DNA of 64,000 bases from Epiperipatus broadwayi (taxonomy: Eukaryota; Onychophora; Udeonychophora; Euonychophora; Peripatidae). Positions 24,740-35,619 of the stretch are shown piece by piece; position 1 is the first letter of the stretch; every line of letters starts with the position of its first letter. Location: assembly GCA_028023455.1 (NCBI GenBank), contig JAQFVV010000283.1, positions 186,001-250,000 of the forward strand, given 5' to 3'. The notes beneath the pieces are model-generated. The model did not search any database and was not told the DNA's origin. It was given only the letters and a program-made list of their open reading frames with translations. Made by a program: the position numbers and the translations under genes.

Positions 24740-27700
24740 TGTAACAGAATTAATGGAGTCAAAAGAAATAAGTAAAGGAGTTCATTGTAGATAGATCACA
24801 ATTCCAGTGTAACAAAATTAAAGATGGATCAAATAACTATTACCATATCTGAGTTGTCTACAATATATATATATAAGATCATAATATTTAAAATAACGTT
24901 GGATTTCTCAAGATATCCCAATATCAAGAATTATAAACAAATTATTAATAACAACTATTATAACTCAGGTATATAGAAATCACGTGAAGTGAGTACACTA
25001 GTAATTCAATAAAATATAACTCAGGTATACAGACAGTAGGTTTTATCCACTTTCATTTCTTGGTTTGATGTTAAGTGCATATTTAAACAAATACTAAGTG
25101 AATATGGTCTAGCAGGGCGCCACTAGATTATCTGAATCTAGACACGGTTATATTTAATAACCTTTTCATAGGTACCGGGTTTGAATCCCTTCTTGGTACT
25201 TTATTTTTAATAAAATGGGAGATTTTGCTTTTTGAGCCATATCACTATATGCACTAATATTTAGGTAAAATTAAAACATCTATAAACCAAAGTGGAGTAT
25301 ATTAGATATAAATCATTTCTCAGATCTTAACATAACAAATGTGTTTCAATATTTTTATAAGTTTACTAGCTCAGATTATATATAACTAATTTAGGATGGC
25401 AATTCACTCATCCTTGCATGAAATAGATGATGGGATGCGGGTATAATAATATTAAGAAATCACAATATTATAAAATTAATATTTATTTATGGCCTTTAAA
25501 CAGTTAAACAGCTCATTAATTAAAACATTGATGACGATGATGATAATAATAACGATAATGACAAGGGTTTCAACTACAGCTCTAGAACTAAGCCTAAACA
25601 TAAAACTAATCTATATAAAGAAATTCATAATTATTGCTTAATTTTAGCATACTTACTTATATCTTAAATAATGAATATTCAACCATTGATGATGAATAAT
25701 CACACTTAACAAAGACTACACTTAATGAAATATATACGCCTCATTTAATAAAACAAACTAATATTTATTACTGCATTTCTAACATATATATAAAAATTTC
25801 TAGATAAACATGAAAATTGACATGAATAATAATAATAATAATAATAATTGATTATATAACAATCCTCAGATTAAGTTCAAGTTCTTCCCCCTTTCCCTTC
25901 AAATGTATTTTGTATTAAGTTGGATGTCACATTGACCATGATTTTCACTGCATGAGAAAAGTATTTCAAGAAAAAATATTATCTGCTCATTAGCACACAT
26001 ACTTTATAAATCTAACATATAAGTAGAATGTTAAAAAAAAATGTTAATAGAATTGAAAGAGCAAGTTTTAGAAACAAGTTTTAAATTATTTTTTCCCCCG
26101 CTCTTCTACCTCTGAAATGCTATACTTAACTTGAAACAAAATAATCTAATATTCTAATACTACTTGTTACTTCACATTCACTCGCAATTATACACATATA
26201 AAAATATTATTATGTATGTGCGTGTTTTATCCCATAATAACAAAATATTATTTAAAACCAAAATAATAATAATATATTAGTTAAAACTAAAATCATAATA
26301 CCATAAAAAAAATTATATTACATATTCATATTTCATAACTGTAAAATTAATAAACAAATAATTTTGATACATTCAAGATAATTTATGAAGCTCAAAGTTA
26401 TTATTAGTAAGACATTCTTGTTTTTAATCGATCTGAATAGTCTTTAAAAGTTCTTTAAATAAAATATACCACTTTATTGCTAAAATGTTTATTTAAGACT
26501 CTGATATCATAAAGAAAATAGATATAAAAAGTCATATTACCGATCTTTTGTTTGTGGCGAATTTCCAAAAGTTCAAACTTGTCTTGTATAATGTCTATAT
26601 TTCTGCAGCTACCATTTCCGTTTTACGTGGGAACAATCTCTTTCTTGAGGTGTATAACTATTTGATGATGATGAATCTATTGAGGTTATTTGCTTTAGTG
26701 GACAATTTGGAAATCATTATATTAATTTTTCTTCTCTTCCTGTCAAGCATGTGGATGAAATACAGCAGTTGTTTTCACATTTATAAATTTTCTTGAGTTT
26801 AAAATCAGTTGTTGTAACAATTAATTGGACTTGATGATTAATATTTATCAGTAGATTAATTCATCTTCTTTGAATGCAGGTGAATGCTTTCTTCCTTCTA
26901 TTAAAAACATCTTATTTCTCTGGTCAGTTGAAAGGTGTAGAATATTATTTTAAACACAACATCTTTTCTTTCCTATGTGATGTGCAGTTTCCCCCAGATG
27001 GTCCAGAAAAGATGGGACATACATATAATTTTTTCTAGCCAGCCATTTCTTATATTTTCAACATTCAATTTAATAGTCTAATAATCTGAATCATAATCAC
27101 AATAATAATAATTATTCCAGACAGCTTTTTATATCCAATTTTTAGCTAACTTAACCAATCAGAGATAGCATCACTTGCTATTTTTGGACAAATTCATTTT
27201 AATTAGATCTCTAATTTATTTTCAACTAAATTATTTTTCAACTGAAAAGTTTAATCCTTTTTCCAGACACTTTTGTTTTTTAAAAAAAATAGACTTAATC
27301 CTTATTTCCTTTCTTTTTTTTACATCTAGGTAACATTTCAAATTTTTGAGCTTCCTTCTTTAGATCTTAAGATAAGACAATTTCAAAATTAGAGTTTCAC
27401 CCAAATTAAGCTCCCAAAGTGACAAACAATCATTTACAAAAACAAAAAACAAAATTGCTACAAAGATAGATATCTGATTAAACAGATTTCCTCTTTTAAC
27501 ATAAAATTGTACAAAAAAATAATTTGACAGATTTAATCCTTCCTTTTCTTTCAATATTTAATAAATGTAAATTTCTGTATGTAATGTACACACACCCTTC
27601 ATTATTTCAAATCATTCATAAACTAACATTAAATAGTATAATTGCTAGCTTAGAAATTATAACCCTATTATTTAATTAAATCTGTAACTTTTAAATCCCA

Positions 27701-28124
27701 ATTACAATTATAGAAAGAAAAATAGAAGCATAGAATAAGATATTAGAATTGATCAAGCATAGGTTAGTTTTAAAGAAAGTTAAATGTTGAATATTTGAAA
27801 TATAAAACAATTAAATAGTTTACACATACATTGCCTATACGTATGAGTTATAACTTTGCTTTTTAAAGAAAAATTAAAATTTTAAATATTAAATGTGTGT
27901 ACTGCTCTTTTTGAGATTTATTAACAGACAAACAAGTAAAGCATATAATTGTTGACCCACTCTCTGTCTAAAGCGTTTAAAATTTTGATCAGGTAGGGTT
28001 TGAACTTGGATGCCCTACAGCTTCTTTTATGGTTATATAAAAATGTGATGATGATTTTTGGTTTTACATTTCCTCACATGCACATTACTATAAATTTGGC
28101 TAGTGACCAAATTGTAATGGCACA
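24740..28124 (-). repeat. LTR retrotransposon 1, 3' LTR (3.4 kb)
   Basis: Plus-strand reading starts TGTAACAGAATTAATGGAGT and ends AATGGCACA. It aligns collinearly with 31562-36264. Differences: about 215 bp (26647-26861) present here is missing from the other copy, a TA microsatellite is short here, and the 1.5 kb TTAA-flanked insert is absent. Open frames inside (26548-26796, 27360-27554, 28000-28209) are short and not conserved in length between the two LTRs, so I do not call them genes. Confidence 0.9.
25092..25198 (+). ncRNA. tRNA-Leu-like cloverleaf inside LTR
   Basis: A 7-bp acceptor stem (TACTAAG with CTTGGTA, one G-T pair) encloses a GGTCTAGCAGGGCGCC D-arm typical of leucine tRNAs. 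Then come an anticodon-arm hairpin (CTAGATTATCTGAATCTAG), a long variable arm (GGTTATATTTAATAACC) and a T arm with GGGTTTGAATCCC. The total of 107 nt is longer than a normal class II tRNA, and the anticodon loop lacks the usual U33, so decoding is doubtful. It recurs in the other LTR at 31954-32060. It may be a SINE or tRNA pseudogene captured by the LTR. Confidence 0.6.
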
Positions 28125-28141
28125 ACTTTCCTCCCCTTCGG
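28125..28141 (-). promoter_or_regulatory. Polypurine tract of LTR element 1
   Basis: On the minus strand CCGAAGGGGAGGAAAGT ends exactly at the LTR edge. Such a tract resists RNase H and primes plus-strand DNA synthesis. Confidence 0.8.
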
Positions 28142-28302
28142 ATAAAATCATCAGCACTTTTGTTTTAACTATATCTAAAAAAAAAATCCTAACTAATAAA
28201 GTACACTAATAATAATAAACACACTAATAATTAAAATAATAAAAAAAAAAATTTCTAACTACCGGTAAATATCATACTTTTCATTAGAAAACTAAATGTA
28301 AT

Positions 28303-29160
28303 TTATTTGGAGATCTTTTCTTTTGTACAAAGCATATTGTAGTCTGCATAAAATTGCACATGTACATCCAGTCCATTTTTAATATTTCCATTTTTCATCT
28401 TGACTGGATATTTATAAAACATATCCGGAGGATTTATTTTATATAACCTCCTATTACAAACTCCATTTAGAAATATGGACTCTTGGTACCATACATAATA
28501 TGCCTTGAAGTTTTTCAGAGAGATTGACTCTCTATACCATACGTACTTTATTTTTAAATTTTCTAGAAAGATTGACTCCCTGTACCATATATAATTCATC
28601 CTTAAATCTTCCAGAGATGTTGATTCTCTGGGCCACATATAATTTATTTTTAAATTATCTAGAAAGGTTGACTCTTTGTACCATATATAAGGCACATTTA
28701 ACTTTTCCAGAGCATTTACATTTTTCAGAGAGATAGATTCTTTGTACCATATATAATGGACATTAAAACTCTTCAGAGAGATTGACTCTCTGTACCAGAT
28801 ATAATTCATTACATCTTCCAGAGAGGTTGATTCTCTGTGCCATGTATAATTTATTTTTAAACTCTCTAAAAAGGTTGACTCTTTGTACCAAATATAAGGC
28901 ACACTTAAATTTTCCAGAGCATTTAAATTTTTCAGAGAGATTGATTCTGTGTATGATACACACTGGACATTTAAATTTCTCAGAGAGATAGATTCTTTAT
29001 TCCATATATAAGATATCTCCAATCTATTTAAGAAGACAGATTTTTGAAACCACACATGCTGGTTTGTTACTAGATTGAGAACTACAGACTGTTGAAACTT
29101 TTGTTCTCTTTCTAAAATATCTGGTTTCATCTCCCCTGTTGCCTCTCTTAACTCAATCAC
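28303..29160 (-). CDS. LTR element 1, second ORF with W-Y-x-E-S tandem repeats
   Basis: A 285-residue frame that I do not recognise. From about residue 45 to 235 it is built of some eleven imperfect units of 14-24 residues around I-W-Y-x-E-S-x-S/F-L-x-x-L (for example YIWYKESISLKNLNALE). The C-terminal 50 residues are non-repetitive (INPPDMFYKYPVKMKNGNIK). The open frame begins directly after a stop with a GTG that overlaps the TGA of the upstream ORF; the first ATG is at residue 11. It may therefore be made by re-initiation or frameshifting. The repeat units also show on the DNA as matching blocks of about 45-130 bp, so they arose by duplication. There is no zinc knuckle, protease or RT motif. 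Function unknown; a structural Gag-like or accessory role is possible. Confidence 0.7.
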   Translation of the reverse strand: MIELREATGEMKPDILEREQKFQQSVVLNLVTNQHVWFQKSVFLNRLEISYIWNKESISLRNLNVQCVSYTESISLKNLNALENLSVPYIWYKESTFLESLKINYTWHRESTSLEDVMNYIWYRESISLKSFNVHYIWYKESISLKNVNALEKLNVPYIWYKESTFLDNLKINYMWPRESTSLEDLRMNYIWYRESIFLENLKIKYVWYRESISLKNFKAYYVWYQESIFLNGVCNRRLYKINPPDMFYKYPVKMKNGNIKNGLDVHVQFYADYNMLCTKEKISK

Positions 29161-30353
29161 CTATCTGGTGTATGTAATTTTTCCTCCCACTCTCTTTTCC
29201 TTCTTTTCACTTCCTGATCTATCCCCATCTGCTCTCTGTCCATTACCTCATGTATTCTTTTTACTGAGATATTAGGTTTTATGGCTACTATCGGCCTTTC
29301 TACTTCTTGGAGCCTATTCTCTATCAGTGTATCTAACTTTACATTATTTTCTTTATTATCAGTGGTTGGACAATCCAGATTATCTTTTAAAACTGGTAAG
29401 CTCTGACTACCTTTCCATTTTACAATTCTAACATATTCACCCATCTCTCCTGCTCTATCTTCTAAAGAGGTTTCAGCATTATCTTCTAATCTTTGACTAC
29501 CTTCTATTATACTTTCTGCACCCTTTTTGCTATCCTCTCTTAGACTTTCTATCCATCTTTTCACAGAATGACAAATCTTTTGTTCCAGACTTTCCTTATT
29601 TCTTTTGGAATTTTTATAATCTTCTTGTATGTTTTGATACATACATTCTTTCATCAGTCTGGTCAATTTTATACCTGATAGTACTTCCTTCTTTATTCGA
29701 ATCTGAAACTCTTCAGTACTTGTTACTATCCCCTTTACTTTTACGGTAACTTCTAATCCCATTACAACCTCTCCATCCTCTTCTCTATAAAGATTATCAA
29801 CTCCAGGAATTGAGGCACTTTTCCCATGTTTCTCTATTTTATTTCCCAAAGCTATAGGAATTTTACTGTTGTTTTCAACAGAGCTATTGATATTTTCTTT
29901 TAATTCATCTTCACTCCTCTTATCCTCTTCTTTTAAACTTTCTACCCTTTCTATGCCTTTTCCATCATCTCTTAAACTTTCTATGAGCTGCTTCCTATAT
30001 TCTCTTAAACTTTCTATATTTTTCTCCATCTTTTGTTCTAGATTTACCTTCCCTTGCTTACTATCTTCTCTCATACTTCTGAGCATCTGCATTATCATGC
30101 CCATGTCTGATAGTGCCATCTTTGCTATCTGAGCCTGGCCCACTTCTGGCTCCTCATCTACCATTTCTGTACTTGAGGCCTTATTATTGCTACTGACTTT
30201 AGAGGCATTTTCCTCTATTTCCTCTTTTTCTTGAGCTTTTTTAAAGGCAATTTCCCTATCCTCTTCTTCGGGATAAAAATGATCACTGATCTCTGGGATT
30301 GGGACACCCTCCTCTTCCATAACCTCTTCCATACTATAATTTAGTTCACTCAT
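29157..30353 (-). CDS. LTR element 1, charged coiled-coil ORF (Gag-like)
   Basis: 398 residues from an ATG at 30351-30353, about 1.2 kb inside the 5' LTR. The first 80 residues are acidic (MEEVMEEEGVPIPEISDHF). Residues 80-155 are a helical, charged stretch with repeated SLREDSK-type heptads (NIESLREYRKQLIESLRDDG), and the same motif returns near residue 270-280. A less charged block around residues 190-235 (VMGLEVTVKVKGIV) could be folded. The C-terminus is basic (KRRKREWEEKLHT). Its place as the first ORF after the primer-binding site makes a Gag-like particle protein the likely role, but no CCHC knuckle or family domain is recognised. The stop abuts the next ORF, suggesting coupled expression. 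The frame is intact. Confidence 0.75.
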   Translation of the reverse strand: MSELNYSMEEVMEEEGVPIPEISDHFYPEEEDREIAFKKAQEKEEIEENASKVSSNNKASSTEMVDEEPEVGQAQIAKMALSDMGMIMQMLRSMREDSKQGKVNLEQKMEKNIESLREYRKQLIESLRDDGKGIERVESLKEEDKRSEDELKENINSSVENNSKIPIALGNKIEKHGKSASIPGVDNLYREEDGEVVMGLEVTVKVKGIVTSTEEFQIRIKKEVLSGIKLTRLMKECMYQNIQEDYKNSKRNKESLEQKICHSVKRWIESLREDSKKGAESIIEGSQRLEDNAETSLEDRAGEMGEYVRIVKWKGSQSLPVLKDNLDCPTTDNKENNVKLDTLIENRLQEVERPIVAIKPNISVKRIHEVMDREQMGIDQEVKRRKREWEEKLHTPDR

Positions 30354-31540
30354 GTTATAAAACTATATATATCCCATCTGTACTTCCCTGACCATCAAAA
30401 ATCCACACATCTTCTCCCTGTCTGACACCTATTCTGACCAACTGACTGATTTGATTTTCACCTTATTATGCATTACAAATACAACAAAAACAAAAAAAAA
30501 TTTAATATCCTTATTTAATGAACTACATAACAATAATCTATATAGTGCATGTCTGTCTGCAATAGCCCAAATTATACATTCATCCATTCTCCTAGAAATC
30601 CGACAGATATTACACTCCACAGAATGACTAGCAGTTTACAATCTTGAGACAAATAAAAGAATTTATTCACAGCACTATAATCACACAATGCATCACGAGC
30701 ACTCAGAAGATCATCCCAATTCGATCACTATTAACTACCACAACCCTTGATTGAATGAAACAAACTCTGTTGCAATAAAAGAAGTATTTTAAGTCTTAGG
30801 GGCTAAAGTAGATAAACTATGCCTTGCTCTCTCTCTTGGAGTCTTATGTGGCAAGTATCAAGGAATGCCCTGCTTATTATAGACTACAAAAACGAAACCT
30901 TGCTCTCTCTCTTGGAGACTTATAGGCTGGTATCATGGCAGGACTGCTGTTAACTGCTTCATGATAAGATAACATATAAATTGGGTTGGAGCAGTGAATG
31001 GGTTTGATCATTCATAAGTTACATGAAATACATAGCATTCTCAAGGCAATGCCAAAACTCTTCACTCATCATCAAAACTGCAATCTAACCAACCAAACTC
31101 CAACGATCAACCATCCAATCAAACCTCTAAAATCATAGACTTTTTACAAAATGAACTCCCCAAACACACATGAGACTACTATTCCATAATTCATCACTAT
31201 TACTATGCTTATCCTATCTGGCAATAAATCATTTTAATGTTCCAAAAAAAAATTCTATTATTTATTTCACCTTTGTCTTAAGTTGTGATATTCATCTCTA
31301 TTTTCAAAATTGATAAAACAAAACTACGCTGTTTTGGCTGTACCCATTTTATCATCATCAATGAATAATTAAATCATATTAAACATCATCATCTAAAATA
31401 AGACTGATTGGCCAAGAAAATTTTGTAAGACAAAAAAAAAATTTACTGAAAAAATTTTTACTAAAAAATTTTTTCTCTTTTTAACCACACATCTCCTATC
31501 ATTCTATAGACTCCCTTTTTCAGTTATATGGTAAAATATC
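30354..31540 (-). other. 5' leader of LTR element 1
   Basis: About 1.2 kb between the primer-binding site and the first ORF, without a supported gene. It includes a direct repeat of CCTTGCTCTCTCTCTTGGAG (near 30822 and 30898) and is less AT-rich than the LTRs. A packaging signal or splice site may lie here, but none can be identified by eye. Confidence 0.6.
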
Positions 31541-31560
31541 AGGCCCCAGTTGGGTGTCCA
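31541..31560 (-). promoter_or_regulatory. Primer-binding site of LTR element 1
   Basis: Minus strand TGGACACCCAACTGGGGCCT starts one base after the 5' LTR end. A TGG start pairs with the CCA end of a tRNA that would prime minus-strand DNA synthesis. The pattern resembles the TGG...CCAAC...GGC sites of Ty3/gypsy-type elements; the tRNA was not identified. Confidence 0.75.
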
Positions 31561-31681
31561 TTGTAACAGAATTAATGGAGTCAAAAGAAATAAGTAAAGG
31601 AGTTCATTGTAGATAGATCACAAATCCAGTGTAACAAAATTAAAGATGGATCAAATAACTATTACCATATCTGAGTTGTCT

Positions 31682-31684
<3 letters not shown>

Positions 31685-31736
<52 letters not shown>
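31685..31736. repeat. (TA)n microsatellite
   Basis: An uninterrupted TA run of roughly 26 units; the matching site in the other LTR (near 24860) has only about five units. Confidence 0.95.
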
Positions 31737-31739
<3 letters not shown>

Positions 31740-31953
31740 ATCATAATATTTAAAATAACATTGGATTTCTCAAGATCTCCCAATATCAAGAATTATAAAC
31801 AAATTATTAATAACAACTATTATAACTCAGGTATATGGAAATCACGTGAAGTGAGTACACTAGTAATTCAATAAAATATAACTCAGGTATACAGACAGTA
31901 GGTTTTATCCACTTTCATTTCTTGGTTTGATGTTAAGTGCATGTTTAAACAAA

Positions 31954-32060
31954 TACTAAGTGAATATGGTGTAGCAGGGTGCCACTAGATTATCTGAATC
32001 TAGACACGGTTATATTTAATAATCTTTTCACAGGTACCGGGTTTGAATCCCTTCTTGGTA
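31954..32060 (+). ncRNA. tRNA-Leu-like cloverleaf inside LTR (second copy)
   Basis: Counterpart of 25092-25198. Acceptor pairing TACTAAG/CTTGGTA, the anticodon hairpin and the T arm are kept. The D arm has GGTGTAGCAGGGTGCC and one variable-arm pair has become G-T. Confidence 0.55.
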
Positions 32061-34115
32061 CTTTATTTCTAATAAAATGGGAGATTTTGCTCTTTGAGCC
32101 ATATCACTATATGCACTAATATTTAGGTAAAAGTAAAACATCTATAAACAAAAGTGGAGTATATTAGACATAAATCATTTCTCAGATCTTAACATAACAA
32201 ATGTGTTTCAATATTTTTATAAGTTTACTAGCTCAGATTATATATAACTAATTTAGGATGGCAATTCACTCATCCTTGCATGAAATAGATAATGGGATGT
32301 GGTTATAATAATACTAAGAAATCACTAAATATTATAAAATCAATATTTATTTATGGCCTTTAAACAGTTAAACAGCTCATTAATTAAAACATTGATGACG
32401 ATGATGATAATAATAACGATAATGACAAGGGTTTCAACTACAGCTCTAGAACTAAGTCTAAACATAAAACTAATATTTATAAAGAAATTCATAATTATTG
32501 CTTAATTTTAGCATACTTACTTATATCTTAAATAATGAATATTCAACCATTGATGATGAATAATCACACTTAACAAAGACTACACTTAATGAAATATATA
32601 CGCCTCGTTTAATAAAACAAACTAATATTTATTACTGCATTTCTAACATATACATAAAAATTTCTAGATAAACATGAAAATTGACATGAATAATAATAAT
32701 AATAATAATTGATTATATAACAATCCTCAGATTAAGTTCAAGTTCTTCCCCCTTTCCCTTCAAATGTATTTTGTATTAAGTTGGATGTCACATTGACCAT
32801 GATTTTCACTGCATGAGAAAAGTATTTCAAGAAAATATATTATCTGCTCATTAGCACACATACTTTATAAATCTAACATATAAGTAGAATGTTAAAAAAA
32901 ATGTTAATAGAATTGAAAGAGCAAGTTTTAGAAACAAGTTTTAAATTATTTTTTCCCCCGTTCTTCTACCTCTGAAATGCTATACTTAACTTGAAACAAA
33001 ACAATCTAATATTCTAATACTACTTGTTACTTCACATTCACTTGCAATTAACACATATAAAAATATTATTATGTATGTGTGTGTTTTATCCCATAATAAC
33101 AAAATATTATTTAAAACCAAAATAATAATAATATATTAGTTAAAACTAAAATCATAATACCATAAAAAAATTATATTACATATTCATATTTCATAACTGT
33201 AAAATTAATAAACAAATAATTTTGATACATTCAAGATAATTTATGAAGCTCAAAGTTATTATTAGTAAGACATTCTTGTTTTTAATCGATCCGAATAGTC
33301 TTTAAAGTTCTTTAAATAAAATATACCACTTTATTGCTAAAATGTTTATTAAGACTCTGATATCATAAATAAAATAGATATAAAAAGTCATATTACCGAT
33401 CTTTTGTTTGTGGTGAATTTCCAAGAGTTCAAACTTGTCTTGTATAATGTCTATATTTCTGCAGCTACCATTTCCATTTTACGTGGGAACAATCTCTTTC
33501 TTCATCTTCTTTGAATGCAGGTGAATGCTTTCTTCCTTCTATTAAAAACATCTTATTTCTCTGGTCAGTTGAAAAGTGTAGAATATTATTTTAGACACAA
33601 CATCTTTTCTTTCCTATGTGATGTGCAGATTCCTCCAGATGGACGGGAAAAGATGGGACATACATATAATTTTTCTAGCCAGCCATTTCTTATATTTTCC
33701 ACATTCAATTTAATAGTCTAATAATCTGAATCATAATCACAATAATAATAATTATTCCAGACAGCTTTTTATATCCAATTTTTAGCTAACTTAACCAATC
33801 AGAGATAGCGTCACTTGCTATTTTTGGACAAATTCATTTTAATTAGATCTCTAATTTATTTTCAACTAAATTATTTTTCAACTGAAAAGTTTAATCCTTT
33901 TTCCAGACACTTTTGTTTTACAAAAAAAAATAGACTTAATCCTTATTTCCTTTCTTTTTTTACATCTAGGTAACATTTCAAATTTTTGAGCTTCCTTCTT
34001 TAGATCTTAAGATAAGACAATTTCAAAATTAGAGTTCCCACCCAAATTAAGCTCCCAAAGTGACAAACAATCATTTACAAAAAAAAACAAAATTGCTACA
34101 AAGATAGATATCTGA

Positions 34116-35619
34116 TTAACTCTTTCAGCTTCAAGCCGCCATATTGAACTTTTTAAAATACTGGCCTGACACACAATTTTAACAATAACTTCAGTTTTAA
34201 TTATGTTAGAGCAAAAACAATTACATTGCTAGAAACTAGAAACATTAAGGAAAACAATAAACATAAAATAAATAGTGATAACTATATAAAAAATAAATTT
34301 TCACATCCGAAATACTTATTATTTTATTGTTTGTTCGTAATATGATAAGTAACATTAACTAAAATTGAAAATACATCTTCAGTGATAATTTCTTTGCATT
34401 CCTCACAAAACTATCTTTCTAAACATGTATAACATGTCTTACCTGAGATAATCCACAGCTTCACAATCTCCAAAAGAAGTCGGATATGACTTCTTCATTT
34501 TTATCTTGTACCCCAAATGTTCTAAATGTCAAAGGCATCTATAAAGAAAATGATTCATCCTAATAAAAGATACAAAAGAAATCATCATAGCAATTGGCTT
34601 CTTGTCTGTCTAAAACTAGAAATTGTAGTCTACTGTCTATATCACTATGATAAAATGAGTTTCATCTCTTCATTTTATATTTTTTGTGTACATCAGTGAT
34701 GTTTATAATCTTTATGGACACCAGTTATGCTTATATTCTTTATGCACACAAGTGATTCTTATATTATTTATGCAAAAAAGTGATTTTTATATTCTTTATG
34801 CACAGAAGTGATGCTATCTTATTATATTTATTGTACTACATAGATATAATTTATTTGCATATAGTGTATTTGTTAGCTATTGACTTGAAAATAATGTTAT
34901 GAAACATATATCAAAACGAAAGTATGAATCACATATATATAATTTATTTGCATACAGATCATTTGTTAGCTATAGACTTGAAAAATGTAAACAAAAATCG
35001 GAATTATAACAAATTACTTATAAATCATATTATACTATATATATAAACATAATTAATGATTTTCGTAATAAATTATACTTTTTGAAAAACATTATTTTTA
35101 TAAGTGTAGAACGTTAAAAGTTACGTTAGATATTAATTATATATGAACGTAAATAACTAACACACACAAATTACAAACTAAAAATAATTAATAAAAAGTA
35201 TAATTTATATAAAAATATATTATGCTTTTACTAAAAAAATAAAAAAAAATTTTAAATGTTACTTACAAAATTACATTCAACCGCTTCTGTCAGCCATTTT
35301 TTAATAGTACCGGAGATATGTCATCTGTAGCCCCGTAAATTATTTTTGTCTTTTATTGCTCCATGATAAGTACAAAAATTATTAAAAAAGACAAAAGAAT
35401 TAAATACTGTTGTTGATTAAAACTGCTGCCAAAAATTTAAATTTTAACCGATTTTTTGAAATAAACATTTTCTGAAAGCTACGTCATGGAGCTTTCTAAC
35501 GATCGTATTTTCATCTATGTCACATTTATACCTTTTACATCAGTAAAGAAAGAAAACAAAACATCATCTGAACATCACCTGATGCGTGCTCGCAGCGCTC
35601 AAAGAGCTGAAAGAGTTAA
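34116..35619. mobile_element. piggyBac-like non-autonomous element (1496 bp, TTAA target)
   Basis: The insert at 34120-35615 starts CTCTTTCAGCT and ends AGCTGAAAGAG, an 11-bp terminal inverted repeat, and is flanked by TTAA on both sides. The matching LTR at 27478-27482 has a single TTAA, an empty site that proves insertion. TTAA targeting is the signature of the piggyBac superfamily. The interior has no transposase frame; it holds about four roughly 31-bp units (TTTATGCACACAAGTGAT-like, 34685-34810) and a 55-bp direct repeat (34840s and 34930s). It therefore depends on a transposase elsewhere. The frame at 35486-35818 crosses its end and is not a gene. Confidence 0.9.

Noticed and set aside
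26548-26796. 82-codon frame inside the 3' LTR of element 1
   Set aside because: The region is missing from the paired LTR and no domain is visible, so there is no evidence of selection.
28524-28991. Plus-strand frames with leucine-rich repeats
   Set aside because: They mirror the W-Y-x-E-S repeats of the minus-strand ORF; the periodicity comes from the DNA duplication.
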